Below are positions 1 through 9,034 of a stretch of 64,000 bases of DNA, piece after piece. Each line of letters begins with the position of its first letter. The stretch's first letter is position 1. This DNA is from Nitrospira sp. (GTDB lineage: Bacteria; Nitrospirota; Nitrospiria; Nitrospirales; Nitrospiraceae): contig JACOEL010000011.1 in the NCBI GenBank assembly GCA_024998625.1, forward strand, positions 79,168 to 143,167, in the 5' to 3' direction. A program made the translations under genes and the position numbers. Below the pieces are notes generated by a model. That model searched no databases, was not told where the DNA came from, and worked only from the letters and a program-made list of their open reading frames with translations.

Positions 1-125
1 TTGCGGCGGAAAAAGATGACGCCGCCCGGCTTGTAAGCTGTCAGAAACGAGGCCAGGTCTTTGGTGACCCTGGTCCCGGCGAAGCCCATCATAAACAGCT
101 GACCGATCTGCTCGCGTAATGTCAT
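1..125 (-). CDS. NagZ-like glycoside hydrolase family 3 protein, N-terminal fragment
   Basis: Only the first 41 codons lie in the window; the gene runs off the left edge. The N-terminus (LREQIGQLFMMGF, then a stretch ending KPGGVIFFRRN) matches the start of family 3 beta-N-acetylhexosaminidases and glucosidases, where the first strand and helix of the TIM barrel read 'GQLFMVGF...GGVILF'. NagZ removes N-acetylglucosamine from muropeptides during cell-wall recycling. The catalytic residues are outside the window, so the exact glycosidase type is open. It begins 36 bases downstream of the pepA stop on the same strand and may be co-transcribed with it. Confidence 0.7.
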   Translation of the reverse strand, partial: MTLREQIGQLFMMGFAGTRVTKDLASFLTAYKPGGVIFFRR

Positions 126-161
126 CACTCGCTACTCCGACGATCTGGTGAGAAGCAGGCC

Positions 162-1685
162 CTACGGCAACGTGCGGTCCAGGAGGAACTGAATGAGCAG
201 GCGTGTGCCGATCCCGGTCGGACCCTTCGGCAGATACGCTCGCTCACGTTCGCTCCAGTCGGTGCTCGCAATGTCCAGATGGATCCATGGGCAATCGCCG
301 ACAAATTTACTCAGAAACAAGGCGGCAGTGATCATCCCTCCGCCCCGGCCGCCGATATTCCGCATATCCGCCACATCGCTGCGGAGCTGCTCGAAATACT
401 CCTCCCACAACGGCATTTCCCACACGCGCTCGCCTGCGCGTTGACCGGCGTTCCGGACCTGTTCTTTCACCTGATCGTTGTTGCCGAACATCCCGATGGC
501 AAATTGGCCGAGCGCCACCACGCAGGCGCCGGTCAGGGTCGCGATATCAATCAACACGGCCGGTTTGTACCGGGTGGCGTATGCCAAAGCGTCCGATAGG
601 ATCAGCCGGCCTTCGGCATCAGTATTCTGCACTTCGACGGTCTTGCCGGAGAGGGTCGTCACGATATCTCCTGGCCGCATCGCGCGCCCGCCCGGCATAT
701 TTTCGGCCACAGGCAGAATGCTGACGAGGTGGAGAGGAAGCTTGAGTCGCGCGGCGGCCCGCATCGTCGCCAGGACTTCAGCGCCGCCCGTCATATCGGC
801 CTTCATATGTTCCATATTTTCGGCCGGCTTCAGCGAAATGCCGCCGGTATCAAAGGTGATGGTCTTTCCCACCAACACCACTGGCGGATCTCCCTTCTTC
901 GCTTTGGCGCCCTTGTATTCCAGGATGATGAACTTCGGCGGTTCGTGGCTGCCACGCGCCACACCCAGCAAGGCACCCATGCCGAGTTGTTCCATGTCCT
1001 TCTGTTCGAGCACCTTCAGCCGCACACCGGATTCTTTGGCCACCGCCTTGGCCTCGCGTACGATGCGCGTCGGCGTCATCACATTGGCCGGATGGTTGCA
1101 CAGGTCGCGAACCAGCACCGTCGCTTCCGCAGTCGCCACACCGCGCCGGATTCCCTCGGTCATTTGGGGAAGCAGCGGGGCTTGCGACGTGTAGATGGTC
1201 AGACGTTCGACGTCGATCGGCTTGCTTCCATTGGGGCTACGATAGGCGGTGAATTGATAGTTGCCGAGAATGGCGCCCTCCGCCAAGGCTTGCGCCACAT
1301 CCTGGACGGGAATCTCCTCCAGCATGGCGGCCGGCATCACCACGGCGAAGGACGTCACCTTGGTTTGACGGACACGTTTGACGGCGGATCCCAAGGCCTG
1401 GCGAAACGCATCCACACGTAGATCTTTTTCCTTGCCCAATCCTTCCAATAACAGCCGTTTTGCCCTGGCCTTGCCCTGGGTATGGACCAGCAAGCCTTCG
1501 CCGAGCTTCCCTTCGAATTCTCCGCGCTGCATCAAGGCGGCAAGCTGTCCCCCGAGTTGAGCATCGATGGCGGCAGCCTCTTGCGTGAGATCGGAACCAC
1601 CCTCGCAATGGAGCAATACCAGAACCTCGACCGCCTCGTTTTCTGCCCGTCCGACCTGTGCGTGAACTTGGATCTTCTTCATCAA
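162..1685 (-). CDS. pepA: Leucyl aminopeptidase (M17)
   Basis: Cytosolic two-metal aminopeptidase of 507 residues, the usual size, which removes N-terminal residues from peptides. The C-terminal catalytic half is clear: GKTITFDTGGISLKP holds the metal-binding Lys and Asp, and NTDAEGRLIL is the M17 signature with its metal ligands. The N-terminal third is the more variable macro-like domain. The start follows a stretch rich in A and G. It is followed by the nagZ-like gene and preceded by queE on the same strand. Confidence 0.93.
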   Translation of the reverse strand: MMKKIQVHAQVGRAENEAVEVLVLLHCEGGSDLTQEAAAIDAQLGGQLAALMQRGEFEGKLGEGLLVHTQGKARAKRLLLEGLGKEKDLRVDAFRQALGSAVKRVRQTKVTSFAVVMPAAMLEEIPVQDVAQALAEGAILGNYQFTAYRSPNGSKPIDVERLTIYTSQAPLLPQMTEGIRRGVATAEATVLVRDLCNHPANVMTPTRIVREAKAVAKESGVRLKVLEQKDMEQLGMGALLGVARGSHEPPKFIILEYKGAKAKKGDPPVVLVGKTITFDTGGISLKPAENMEHMKADMTGGAEVLATMRAAARLKLPLHLVSILPVAENMPGGRAMRPGDIVTTLSGKTVEVQNTDAEGRLILSDALAYATRYKPAVLIDIATLTGACVVALGQFAIGMFGNNDQVKEQVRNAGQRAGERVWEMPLWEEYFEQLRSDVADMRNIGGRGGGMITAALFLSKFVGDCPWIHLDIASTDWSERERAYLPKGPTGIGTRLLIQFLLDRTLP

Positions 1686-1762
1686 TCCCCCCCGGTTCTT
1701 GCCGTTCAGCGTTCATCATCAGCCGCTCACAGACCGCCCCGTCCTTAACACTCACGCCCCTC

Positions 1763-2401
1763 TCAAACGCCGCGCATATCCGGCGCCCAAATGTATTTGT
1801 GCATTTGGAGCTGGAACCGCACCGGCAGCCTATCGGCCAGTATCCACTCCGCCAGATGCCGCACATCCACTTCGCCGAACACCGGACTCATGAGCACGGT
1901 GCACCGCGTCGGGAGCTCGTGACGATGGAGCACCTCCCGCGCCCATTCATAGTCCGTCCGGTCCTTGATCACAAATTTCACTTCATCCTGAGGCGCAAGC
2001 CGGTCGAGGTTCGGCCAATGCATGCGATCGATCATTCCGCTCCCGGGACATTTGACATCAAGAATCACGTGGACGCGTTGATCAACGCCAGTCGTATCGA
2101 TGGCCCCGCTGGTTTCCACCAGCACCTCGAACCCCTCGTCACACAGGCGACTCAGCAAGGGCAGCGACTCCGTCTGGCTCAACGGTTCCCCCCCGGTCAC
2201 TTCCACAAGATCACAAGCGAAGGCGCGAACCTGATTGACGATGTCGTCGATCGTCATATCCCGACCCCCGTAAAAGGCATAGGCCGTGTCGCACCAGGAG
2301 CAACGGAGCGGACAGCCGGTCAACCGGACGAATACGCAGGGACGGCCGGCATAGGTGGACTCTCCTTGGATGCTGTGGAAAATTTCGGTAATCTTGACCA
2401 T
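1763..2401 (-). CDS. queE: 7-carboxy-7-deazaguanine synthase (radical SAM)
   Basis: 212 residues. QueE makes 7-carboxy-7-deazaguanine from 6-carboxytetrahydropterin in the pathway to preQ0 and queuosine. Near residue 30 the sequence GCPLRCSWCDTAY gives the CxxxCxxC radical-SAM cluster motif, preceded by EIFHSIQGESTYAGRP, the QueE substrate-binding start. A VTGGEP motif follows, as in other radical SAM enzymes. No other queuosine genes are visible nearby. It lies between pepA and a HAD phosphatase on the same strand. Confidence 0.9.
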   Translation of the reverse strand: MVKITEIFHSIQGESTYAGRPCVFVRLTGCPLRCSWCDTAYAFYGGRDMTIDDIVNQVRAFACDLVEVTGGEPLSQTESLPLLSRLCDEGFEVLVETSGAIDTTGVDQRVHVILDVKCPGSGMIDRMHWPNLDRLAPQDEVKFVIKDRTDYEWAREVLHRHELPTRCTVLMSPVFGEVDVRHLAEWILADRLPVRFQLQMHKYIWAPDMRGV

Positions 2402-2452
2402 CGCCGATTGACTCAGCGGCTCAGCGTCGCACCGATGGATGAACCGGGGGAC

Positions 2453-3148
2453 TTATTTCCATCTCGTCACAGGCCATCCATTGCGTCGCGCAATACGATC
2501 CATTCCGCGAATCGGATTCACAACCAATGGATGCCCCACCATTTCCAGCAACTCAACATCGCCGGGACTATCGCCATAGGCAAACGACTGCGTCAGATCA
2601 ATGCGTGACTCCTGTGTCAGCCGGGCGATCAAGGCACGCTTGCCGGGCCCATAGGGAAGGGGGGCGCGAACATGGCCGGTAAAACGACGCTGTTGCCGTT
2701 CCAGTTTCGCGGCCAGCAAGGTGGAGACCTCCAGCAAGGTGGCCAACGGAGCAATGAGGAAGTCGAGGGATCCCGTCACCAACGCGATATGGTGCCCGGC
2801 CCGGCGATGTTCATCCATGCGAGCGAGCCCCTGCGCCGAGAGACGCGGAAACAGCTCGGCACGACAGAACTCCTCAGCCAGTGACTCCACCTCTGTCTCA
2901 GCCTTCCCGGCCAGATAAAGCTTCCGTTCCCGCAGGGGGTGCAATGACACCGGGGGCGCATTGCGAAGCACCCAGCCGACACTGTCCCGCAGCTCGCGCC
3001 ACCCGACAAGACCCCGCTTCCAGAGAAAGCGAAAAAAACGAACTTCGCTCGCCTGACCGGGAAGCAAGGTATTGTCGACATCAAACAACGCGGCAATGTC
3101 AGTCTGCCGACCGGTGCTCGAAATATGTGAGAGTGAGAGAGGCGTCAT
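2453..3148 (-). CDS. HAD-IB family phosphatase (SerB-like)
   Basis: 231 residues from the chosen ATG; an upstream ATG would add 20 poorly conserved residues. HAD motif I is FDVDNTLL (nucleophile Asp and acid/base Asp). Motif II is LVTGS. Motif III/IV is the C-terminal FAYGDSPGDVELL. The helical cap between motifs I and II is typical of the IB subfamily of phosphoserine phosphatase-like enzymes that also includes CicA and lysophosphatidate phosphatases. The substrate cannot be told from sequence. The gene diverges from the tRNA-Leu promoter. Confidence 0.8.
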   Translation of the reverse strand: MTPLSLSHISSTGRQTDIAALFDVDNTLLPGQASEVRFFRFLWKRGLVGWRELRDSVGWVLRNAPPVSLHPLRERKLYLAGKAETEVESLAEEFCRAELFPRLSAQGLARMDEHRRAGHHIALVTGSLDFLIAPLATLLEVSTLLAAKLERQQRRFTGHVRAPLPYGPGKRALIARLTQESRIDLTQSFAYGDSPGDVELLEMVGHPLVVNPIRGMDRIARRNGWPVTRWK

Positions 3149-3236
3149 CTCGATTGTTGGCCTGTTGATCGCTGTGATGGAAGGATCTGCGCCAGGTCCG
3201 CGCAGCACGCATGAATTCTACTGGACAACTAGTTGA

Positions 3237-3266
3237 TTGACAAGCATTTTGGACCACTTCTATAAT
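3237..3266 (+). promoter_or_regulatory. sigma70-like promoter of tRNA-Leu(GAG)
   Basis: TTGACA (3237-3242) and TATAAT (3261-3266) are both perfect consensus hexamers, separated by 18 bases. The tRNA begins about 100 bases downstream, so a leader of that length would be removed by RNase P. This is direct sequence reading; activity is not tested. Confidence 0.7.
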
Positions 3267-3370
3267 GCGCTTCCTCTGAAGTCTGGCACCTGCATAGTGA
3301 GAATGCGCGTTTCGCCGCCGTCTCGCTGGTGTGTACCGCGCTTCACGTTTCGACGGAGAGACTCTCGGTT

Positions 3371-3454
3371 GCCGAAGTGGTGGAATGGCAGACACGCACG
3401 TTTGAGGGGCGTGTGGCGCAAGCCGTGCGGGTTCAAGTCCCGCCTTCGGCACCA
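3371..3454 (+). tRNA. tRNA-Leu (anticodon GAG)
   Basis: The acceptor arms GCCGAAG and CTTCGGC pair over 7 bases, followed by A and an encoded CCA. The anticodon stem CACGT/GCGTG holds the loop TTGAGGG with anticodon GAG. The T arm is GCGGG-TTCAAGT-CCCGC. The extended variable region between the anticodon and T stems is the class II arm expected for leucine. It reads CUC and CUU codons. Confidence 0.95.
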
Positions 3455-3786
3455 ACCTCAACTGCCATCTGACGAACTCACGGCCCATCAGCGACTCGCC
3501 GCAAGTACGGCACGTTCCCTTCAGCACCATCCCCCTACAGGCTCCTTTTCTCTCCGACAGGGTGAACCCCGCACGAGCTCCTACGCTATCCGACTCGTTG
3601 TGCAGCCTCCAGCCAGGATCGACGGTGCTGCGATGACTCCTCTGCTACAGATAAACGGCCCTACTCCACTAGGGCCCAATTACATTCCCAATTGTTAATC
3701 ATCTCTAACCGCCTACTACGGCTTGGTGCTATGATGTGCGGCGTGCAACCTATTCACTGGATGGTGAGTGCGACAATTCAGGCCAA
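3455..3786. other. Intergenic region between tRNA-Leu and the PAS kinase
   Basis: About 330 bases with no convincing gene on either strand. Near the right end TATGAT (about 3730) could serve as a -10 element for the kinase, but no good -35 sits at the right distance. No clear terminator hairpin with a T-run follows the tRNA. Confidence 0.4.
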
Positions 3787-5448
3787 ATGAGCGTTCCGCC
3801 GCCGCAGCCCCCCAACCCTCTCGCGTCCACGCTTGGTAAGGAGGCACCTGTGGCTGCGCAAGACCTGACAACGGCCCTCCCGCTACTGAGAGATTCCAGC
3901 ACTGTTGAAGCCCTTGTCCGAACCCTGTCCGGTCAAGCATCCATCGGCATCTTTCTGTCGGACCCCGAAGGCCACACACTGTACCTTAACGAGCGGCTGC
4001 GCCGCATCGCCGGACTTCCCGTCACACCGACGCCCGGGGAATGCTGGCGCAATGCGCTGGCACCCGAAGACCATGACCCGATCTGCAGCGAATGGTCTGG
4101 CGCCACCAGCGCCGAGCGCAGTTTTTCACGTGAGTTTCGCTTCCGGCGGCCGGACGGCTCGCTGCGCTGGGTCATGGCGGAAGCCTTCCCATTGCGCAGC
4201 AGCGGAAGACCCTCCGGCGGTTACGTCGGTATCGTGCGCGACATTACCCCCAGACAACTGGCACTGGAAGCCCTGCACGCAAGCGAGGAGCGCTACCGGA
4301 TGCTGGCACAACAATCGCCCCATGCGATCCTTGTCTATGCGGACAATGCCATCCTATTCATCAATGAAGCCGGTGCCCGGCTCTTCGGACTCGAGACCGC
4401 ACACCCCATCGAGGGACACCCGTTGTGGGATTTCTTCCCGAAAGAATTCCTCCACGATCTCCCCTTGGCGGAAGCCGCGCCCATCCCGCCGGTCGAGCGA
4501 CAATTGGTACGACCCGATGGAACGGTCATTGATGTCGAATTGTCAGCGGCCCCGGTCATGTTCGATGGACATCCGGCCATCCAAATTCTAGGCACCGATA
4601 TCACCGAACAAAAGGTCATCGCCGGGCAACTGCACCGGGCAAAAAAAATGGCGACCGTGGCGACGCTGGCCGGCGGCATCGCCCATGAATTTAACAATTG
4701 CCTGACCGCCATCATGGGGTTCTCGGACTTGGCGCTGCCGTCACTCGCACCGGACAGTCGCGTCCATGGCCACATCCAGCAGGTAGTCCTCGCGTCGAAA
4801 CGGGCTCGCGATCTCGTCACACAAATGCTCATGGTCGGTCGACAGACGGACGGCGCGAAACAGCCGCTCTCCCTGGATATCCTCCTCAAAGAAACGCTGC
4901 GAGTTCTGAAAATGAAATTGCCGGAGTCCATCAGCCTCCGCGAATGGATTCCCGGCGCAACCAACCCCGTGCTTGCCGACCCTACCCAGATCCATGAACT
5001 CTGCCTGAACCTGCTGGCACGGGCCCAACAGGCCATGACGATCGGCGGCGGGGTCTTGGAAGTCCGCCTCGACAATATGGGTCTTGACGTTTCGATGACC
5101 GGTCGCGATCTTCCGCTCCCACCAGGTCAGTATGTGCGCCTCATGATCTCGGATACCGGTGAAGGCAGTCCCGCTGAAATCCAGGCGCCGATCATCCATC
5201 CGCTTTTCGCACCTCCCCCGACGGGAAGCAAAGCAGGAGCGGGGCTCGCGGAGTTGCAGCGAATCGTGAGCGAGCATGGCGGAACAATCCGCGCCACCAG
5301 CACGGCCGGCCAAGGTACCACCATCGAGGTCTATCTGCCCGCAATGCTTCAGCCCCATCGGACAGTGGCTCAGGAACCGAGCCGCGAGCGCGCAGCACCC
5401 CTCACGGAAGCGAAGGAATTTCTTGCTGAGCGTGACAAAGAGCGGTAA
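3787..5448 (+). CDS. PAS-domain sensor histidine kinase with degenerate ATPase domain
   Basis: 553 residues from the ATG at 3787; an in-frame ATG at 3736 would add 17 residues, and neither start has a strong ribosome site. There are two PAS domains (about residues 45-170 and 175-285), no membrane segment, then a HisKA H-box, GGIAHEFNNCLTAIMGF, with phospho-acceptor His near 300. The ATPase domain is unusual. The N-box reads NLLARAQQAM where NLLxNAxxAM is expected, so the second Asn is Arg. The usual FEPFFTTK F-box is replaced by HPLFAPPP. G1 (DTGEG) is kept, and G2 reads GAGLAEL. It may be a poor kinase, a phosphatase or a scaffold. A receiver gene follows 108 bases downstream and is the likely partner. 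Confidence 0.8.
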   Translation: MSVPPPQPPNPLASTLGKEAPVAAQDLTTALPLLRDSSTVEALVRTLSGQASIGIFLSDPEGHTLYLNERLRRIAGLPVTPTPGECWRNALAPEDHDPICSEWSGATSAERSFSREFRFRRPDGSLRWVMAEAFPLRSSGRPSGGYVGIVRDITPRQLALEALHASEERYRMLAQQSPHAILVYADNAILFINEAGARLFGLETAHPIEGHPLWDFFPKEFLHDLPLAEAAPIPPVERQLVRPDGTVIDVELSAAPVMFDGHPAIQILGTDITEQKVIAGQLHRAKKMATVATLAGGIAHEFNNCLTAIMGFSDLALPSLAPDSRVHGHIQQVVLASKRARDLVTQMLMVGRQTDGAKQPLSLDILLKETLRVLKMKLPESISLREWIPGATNPVLADPTQIHELCLNLLARAQQAMTIGGGVLEVRLDNMGLDVSMTGRDLPLPPGQYVRLMISDTGEGSPAEIQAPIIHPLFAPPPTGSKAGAGLAELQRIVSEHGGTIRATSTAGQGTTIEVYLPAMLQPHRTVAQEPSRERAAPLTEAKEFLAERDKER

Positions 5449-5556
5449 ATTCACCGTGGTGGTTAAACGGTGTCGAACGGCCGCCACCGGCCGTCTCCTG
5501 AGAGCCGCAACCCAATACGCAGACACTCAAACACGAATACTCCTGTGAGGAATGTT

Positions 5557-5928
5557 ATGCCCTCGGTCCTGATCGTGGATGATGAAGAAGCGATTCGCCG
5601 ACTGATTCGCAGCACGCTGGAACAGGCAGGTTATCATGTCCGCGAAGCGGCCGACGGCAAGGCAGGGTTGTCCCACTATCGCCAATCCCCGGCTGATCTC
5701 GTGATCATGGATATCCTGATGCCTGACCAGGACGGCCTCGAGAGTATTTTGACCCTCCGTCGTGAATTTCCCGAGGCCAGGATTATGGCGATCACCGGCG
5801 GAAGCGACATGATCGGCATCTTAAACTTCCTCGATGTGGCTCGTATGCTGGGCGCGCGCCGAACGCTCCAGAAACCCTTCGAAATGCAGCAGCTCCTGGA
5901 TGCGGTTCAAGCTGAGATCGCCGGCTGA
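5557..5928 (+). CDS. Single-domain response regulator receiver
   Basis: 123 residues making one REC domain with no output domain. VLIVDDEEA carries the acidic pair, LVIMDILMPDQDG the phospho-acceptor Asp near residue 52, MAITGG the Thr switch position and LQKPF the conserved Lys. The start at 5557 has GTGAGG 7 bases upstream. The partner is probably the PAS kinase just before it. With no output domain it must act through protein contact or a phosphorelay. Confidence 0.88.
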   Translation: MPSVLIVDDEEAIRRLIRSTLEQAGYHVREAADGKAGLSHYRQSPADLVIMDILMPDQDGLESILTLRREFPEARIMAITGGSDMIGILNFLDVARMLGARRTLQKPFEMQQLLDAVQAEIAG

Positions 5929-6047
5929 CCGACGCCTGCCTCATCTGGTCCGTTCGTCATACTGCCCCACTGTCACATTGACTTCCGGCACATCGATCCG
6001 CACACTAGCGCCCGCTTTCCAGTCTCCTTCATACATACAAGAAAGAT

Positions 6048-6491
6048 GTGATCATGAGGACCTGGTGGACTCCGCAGCTGCATGCGCTATTCGGCGGCAT
6101 CGTCGTCGCGATCGGGATTTCCGTCATGTGGGAACAGGCGGCGACCACCTGGGCCCTGCTCGCCGCCGCCGTATCGACGGCCTTTCTCTGGTGGCAGGGA
6201 CGCAGCATCGCAGCCGTCTGGGCCTGGACCACCATGGGGCTCGGCATCGAAAGTATGACCTGGCCGATCGTGACGATGATTCGAATGAGGACGGGAGAAA
6301 ATCAGCCGACCGAGGAGCAGATGGAAACGATTCTGAACGCCGTGCTGTTCGGATTGTTCACATCGGTGTTCTGGATCACCTTCGCCTTCGGTCTGTTCAA
6401 GCGTATACGCGAACAGAACGCCCCGCCGGTACCACCCCCAGGAACCCAGCTGGTCACCACACGGAGCAAGAAGAAACGGGCCAGGCGTTGA
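6048..6491 (+). CDS. Small multi-span membrane protein, unknown function
   Basis: 147 residues; a second ATG six bases later is an equally possible start. I see about four hydrophobic stretches (residues 10-28, 32-50, 52-72 and 95-118) and a very basic tail ending KKKRARR, which should be cytoplasmic. I do not recognise the family. It converges with priA, whose stop is 6 bases away, and has no obvious link to the receiver gene upstream. Confidence 0.6.
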   Translation: MIMRTWWTPQLHALFGGIVVAIGISVMWEQAATTWALLAAAVSTAFLWWQGRSIAAVWAWTTMGLGIESMTWPIVTMIRMRTGENQPTEEQMETILNAVLFGLFTSVFWITFAFGLFKRIREQNAPPVPPPGTQLVTTRSKKKRARR

Positions 6492-6497
6492 CTCTCG

Positions 6498-8873
6498 TCA
6501 CGCCATGGCAACCGGATCGACATCGATATCGAACCGGAGGCCCCCTCGTCGTGATTCCCGATCGAGCACGTCACGGGTCCGTACCACTATTTCCTTGCCT
6601 GCCTCAAGAGGCTGGGACTTGACCAGAATCTGCCAACAATAGCGACCTCGCGCCATGGCGTGCGGTGCCGGAGACGGCCCCAGGATAACGATGCTGCTCG
6701 TCTCCCCACCAAAACCAGTGGAACGCTGCGGCAGAGGCGAACCGTCGCCGGCATTTGTCCCCCGACTTCCTGCACTCACCACCTCCGCCCGGAGCAACGC
6801 CGCCCAGCGACCGGCGGCTTGGGCAACCACCGGTTCGAGCGTCCCGGACACATCCAACCTCACAAGCGACGTCAGAGGCGGATACTGAAGCATCTGTCGA
6901 AAAGCCTGCTCCTGCTGAAAAAACAAGGAATCGTCCCCAGCGGCCACCGCCATCATCGCATGATGATCCGTTAACCGGGTCTGGATCATCACCACGCCTC
7001 CGGCATGAGCGGGGAGAGCTAACTCCACGGCATCCACCAGGCCATGGTACATCCGTTCCGCCGAGCGAAAGTCCGGCACGTGAAGACCGGCATCCGCATC
7101 CGGAACCCCGACAAACGCCGCCTGTGCCTGCAGGCCAAACCGGAACAGCATCTGGGTACCGATCACAATGTCTAATTCGCCGGCCGCAAGCAGCCGACTG
7201 AACGCCCGTGCATCAGCTGCGCGGCGAATCGTCTCACCATCCACACGGCCCACGCGCGCCAGAGGGAACTTCCGCCGTACGACCTCCTCGAGACGCTCCG
7301 TACCTGACCCAACCGGCTCCAACTTGAGCGATTGGCACCGAGTGCAATGATCCGGCACGGGTTTCGTTCGCCCGCAGTAATGGCAGCGCACATGATTACT
7401 ACGCCGGAAAAACGTCAATGCAACGCTGCACGCATCGCACTGCGGCATCGCGCCACAATCCCCGCAGTGCAAGACGCTGGCAAATCCTTTGCGGTTCAGA
7501 TAGAGAATTGCCAGTGCGTTCTGCCGCAGGGCTTCCTGAATGCCCTCATAGAGCGGTGGCGATAACAAGGTTCCCGTCGGGGTCTCCCTGACGTACTCCC
7601 TCACATCGATGACCTGCACCCTCGGAGAACAGGTCGAGTCTCGGTAGACACAGGCCGTCATCTCCCCTTGCTGAACCGCTGACCAAGTCTCAAGCGACGG
7701 ATGGCTTGAGGCCAGCACCAACAGGGCTCGATCGCAGCAGGCGCGTCGCCGTGCCACCTCCCGCGCATGGTACCGGGGCGATTGCTCCTCCTTTAGTGAC
7801 GCGTCGTCCTCACCTTCAACCCATAGCAATCCCAATCGATCGATGGGCGCAAACACCGCCATGCGGGTGCCGACCAGGATCGTGGCCGACGAATCCTGTA
7901 CCGATTGCCACACTGCTGCACGTTTCCTTGCCGAAAGACCACTGTGCAGGAGCAACGGCCGCTCTCCCGCTGCCGCCAGGGCTTCAGCCAATCGACCGGC
8001 ATTCTCGACGTCACCCGTGACGACCAACACACGACGCCCACGACGGATAGCGGCACGGGCTGCCTGCACAAGACACCAGAGTCTGGTGGCCCGAGCCCCC
8101 AGAACCAGAAACGAGCCATATGCGTCCTGCGAAAGCGCCCGACCAACGGTATCAGGCCACGCTGCCGCCTCCGGTGGTGGCGGCGGGTCATCAAGCGTCA
8201 ATCTCACGAACACCGCATGCTCCGTCCCCGGAGTGGGGGTTTTTTTTGCTCGAGCCGCCCTCGGGACAACCGCATCATCGCAGCGCACAACGAGCCCTCT
8301 TCGAATCAGTATCTGCAACGCACGCATGACACGAGACTTGTCGCCCTGTGTCAAGGTATTCTCCGTAATGCCCTTGGAACGACGACGAAGGCGCGAGAGC
8401 ACCTGAGTTTCAACTTCTCCCAACCCCTCAGACAACGACGAATTGTCCGTGCCCTGTTCCGTCGGCCAATACCGAAATTGCCGCCGATCGGCCTGATCGA
8501 CAAAAGGCGCCACAAGCTTAATGCATTGCCCCCACGGTGCGGCGTACCGGTCGGCCACCCACCGGCTCAGATCGATTTGACTGGAGGTGAGCAAGTGGTC
8601 TGGAGATGTTGGGGCAAGGGAGCGGACGGCTTTTAGCCCCTGCGCGGGAGCGCCGAGCGGAAGGCGGTCATGCACCGCCGTGACGAGACCGTGAAGGTGC
8701 TGGGACCCGAACGGCACAATCACTGATTGCCCGATTGCGACCTGCCCCTTGAGTGAAGACGGGATCACATAGGTGAAGGGCCGGTGAAGGCGGCGCGGCA
8801 ACACCACATCGGCATAGGTAAGGGGAGGCGCAGGAACCACCGGTGGAGTTGCAGGCGAACGGTGATCGAACAT
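6498..8873 (-). CDS. priA: PriA-type primosomal protein N' lacking helicase motifs
   Basis: 791 residues. The N-terminal DNA-binding part (YADVVLPRRL, then FTYVIP) and the eight-cysteine zinc module (LHCGDCGAMPQCDAC, then RCHYCG and HCTRC) are well kept, as are NRKGF and the DFRSAER segment. The ATPase core is not. Where PriA has GVTGSGKTE this protein has LGARATRLW. The DEEH box is VEGEDD. GTQMxxKGHDF is GTQMLFRFG, and the motif VI VAGRAGR is absent. It should still bind forks and DnaB-loading partners but not unwind DNA, as is known for actinobacterial PriA. I chose the ATG at 8873 because conservation begins soon after it. Confidence 0.85.
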   Translation of the reverse strand: MFDHRSPATPPVVPAPPLTYADVVLPRRLHRPFTYVIPSSLKGQVAIGQSVIVPFGSQHLHGLVTAVHDRLPLGAPAQGLKAVRSLAPTSPDHLLTSSQIDLSRWVADRYAAPWGQCIKLVAPFVDQADRRQFRYWPTEQGTDNSSLSEGLGEVETQVLSRLRRRSKGITENTLTQGDKSRVMRALQILIRRGLVVRCDDAVVPRAARAKKTPTPGTEHAVFVRLTLDDPPPPPEAAAWPDTVGRALSQDAYGSFLVLGARATRLWCLVQAARAAIRRGRRVLVVTGDVENAGRLAEALAAAGERPLLLHSGLSARKRAAVWQSVQDSSATILVGTRMAVFAPIDRLGLLWVEGEDDASLKEEQSPRYHAREVARRRACCDRALLVLASSHPSLETWSAVQQGEMTACVYRDSTCSPRVQVIDVREYVRETPTGTLLSPPLYEGIQEALRQNALAILYLNRKGFASVLHCGDCGAMPQCDACSVALTFFRRSNHVRCHYCGRTKPVPDHCTRCQSLKLEPVGSGTERLEEVVRRKFPLARVGRVDGETIRRAADARAFSRLLAAGELDIVIGTQMLFRFGLQAQAAFVGVPDADAGLHVPDFRSAERMYHGLVDAVELALPAHAGGVVMIQTRLTDHHAMMAVAAGDDSLFFQQEQAFRQMLQYPPLTSLVRLDVSGTLEPVVAQAAGRWAALLRAEVVSAGSRGTNAGDGSPLPQRSTGFGGETSSIVILGPSPAPHAMARGRYCWQILVKSQPLEAGKEIVVRTRDVLDRESRRGGLRFDIDVDPVAMA

Positions 8874-9034
8874 GCGGCATTCTAACAACACCGGATGAGC
8901 GCAACAATCACGGTCCTTGCGAGAAGGGCGCTGACGGGGCACCGTATTGGAAGCGGGGGGGCAATCTACCGAGAGGGAGGATCAACACATCTGGGCAACC
9001 GGCCTCCTCGGAAGAGACCGGTCGCCGTCACTCA

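Noticed and set aside
3237..3266. TTGACAAGCATT in the tRNA-Leu(GAG) promoter is identical over 12 bases to the photoreceptor promoter at 49115
   Set aside because: The rest of the box differs (TTTTGGACC against TGGACATC), and the shared part is mostly the -35 consensus; likely chance.
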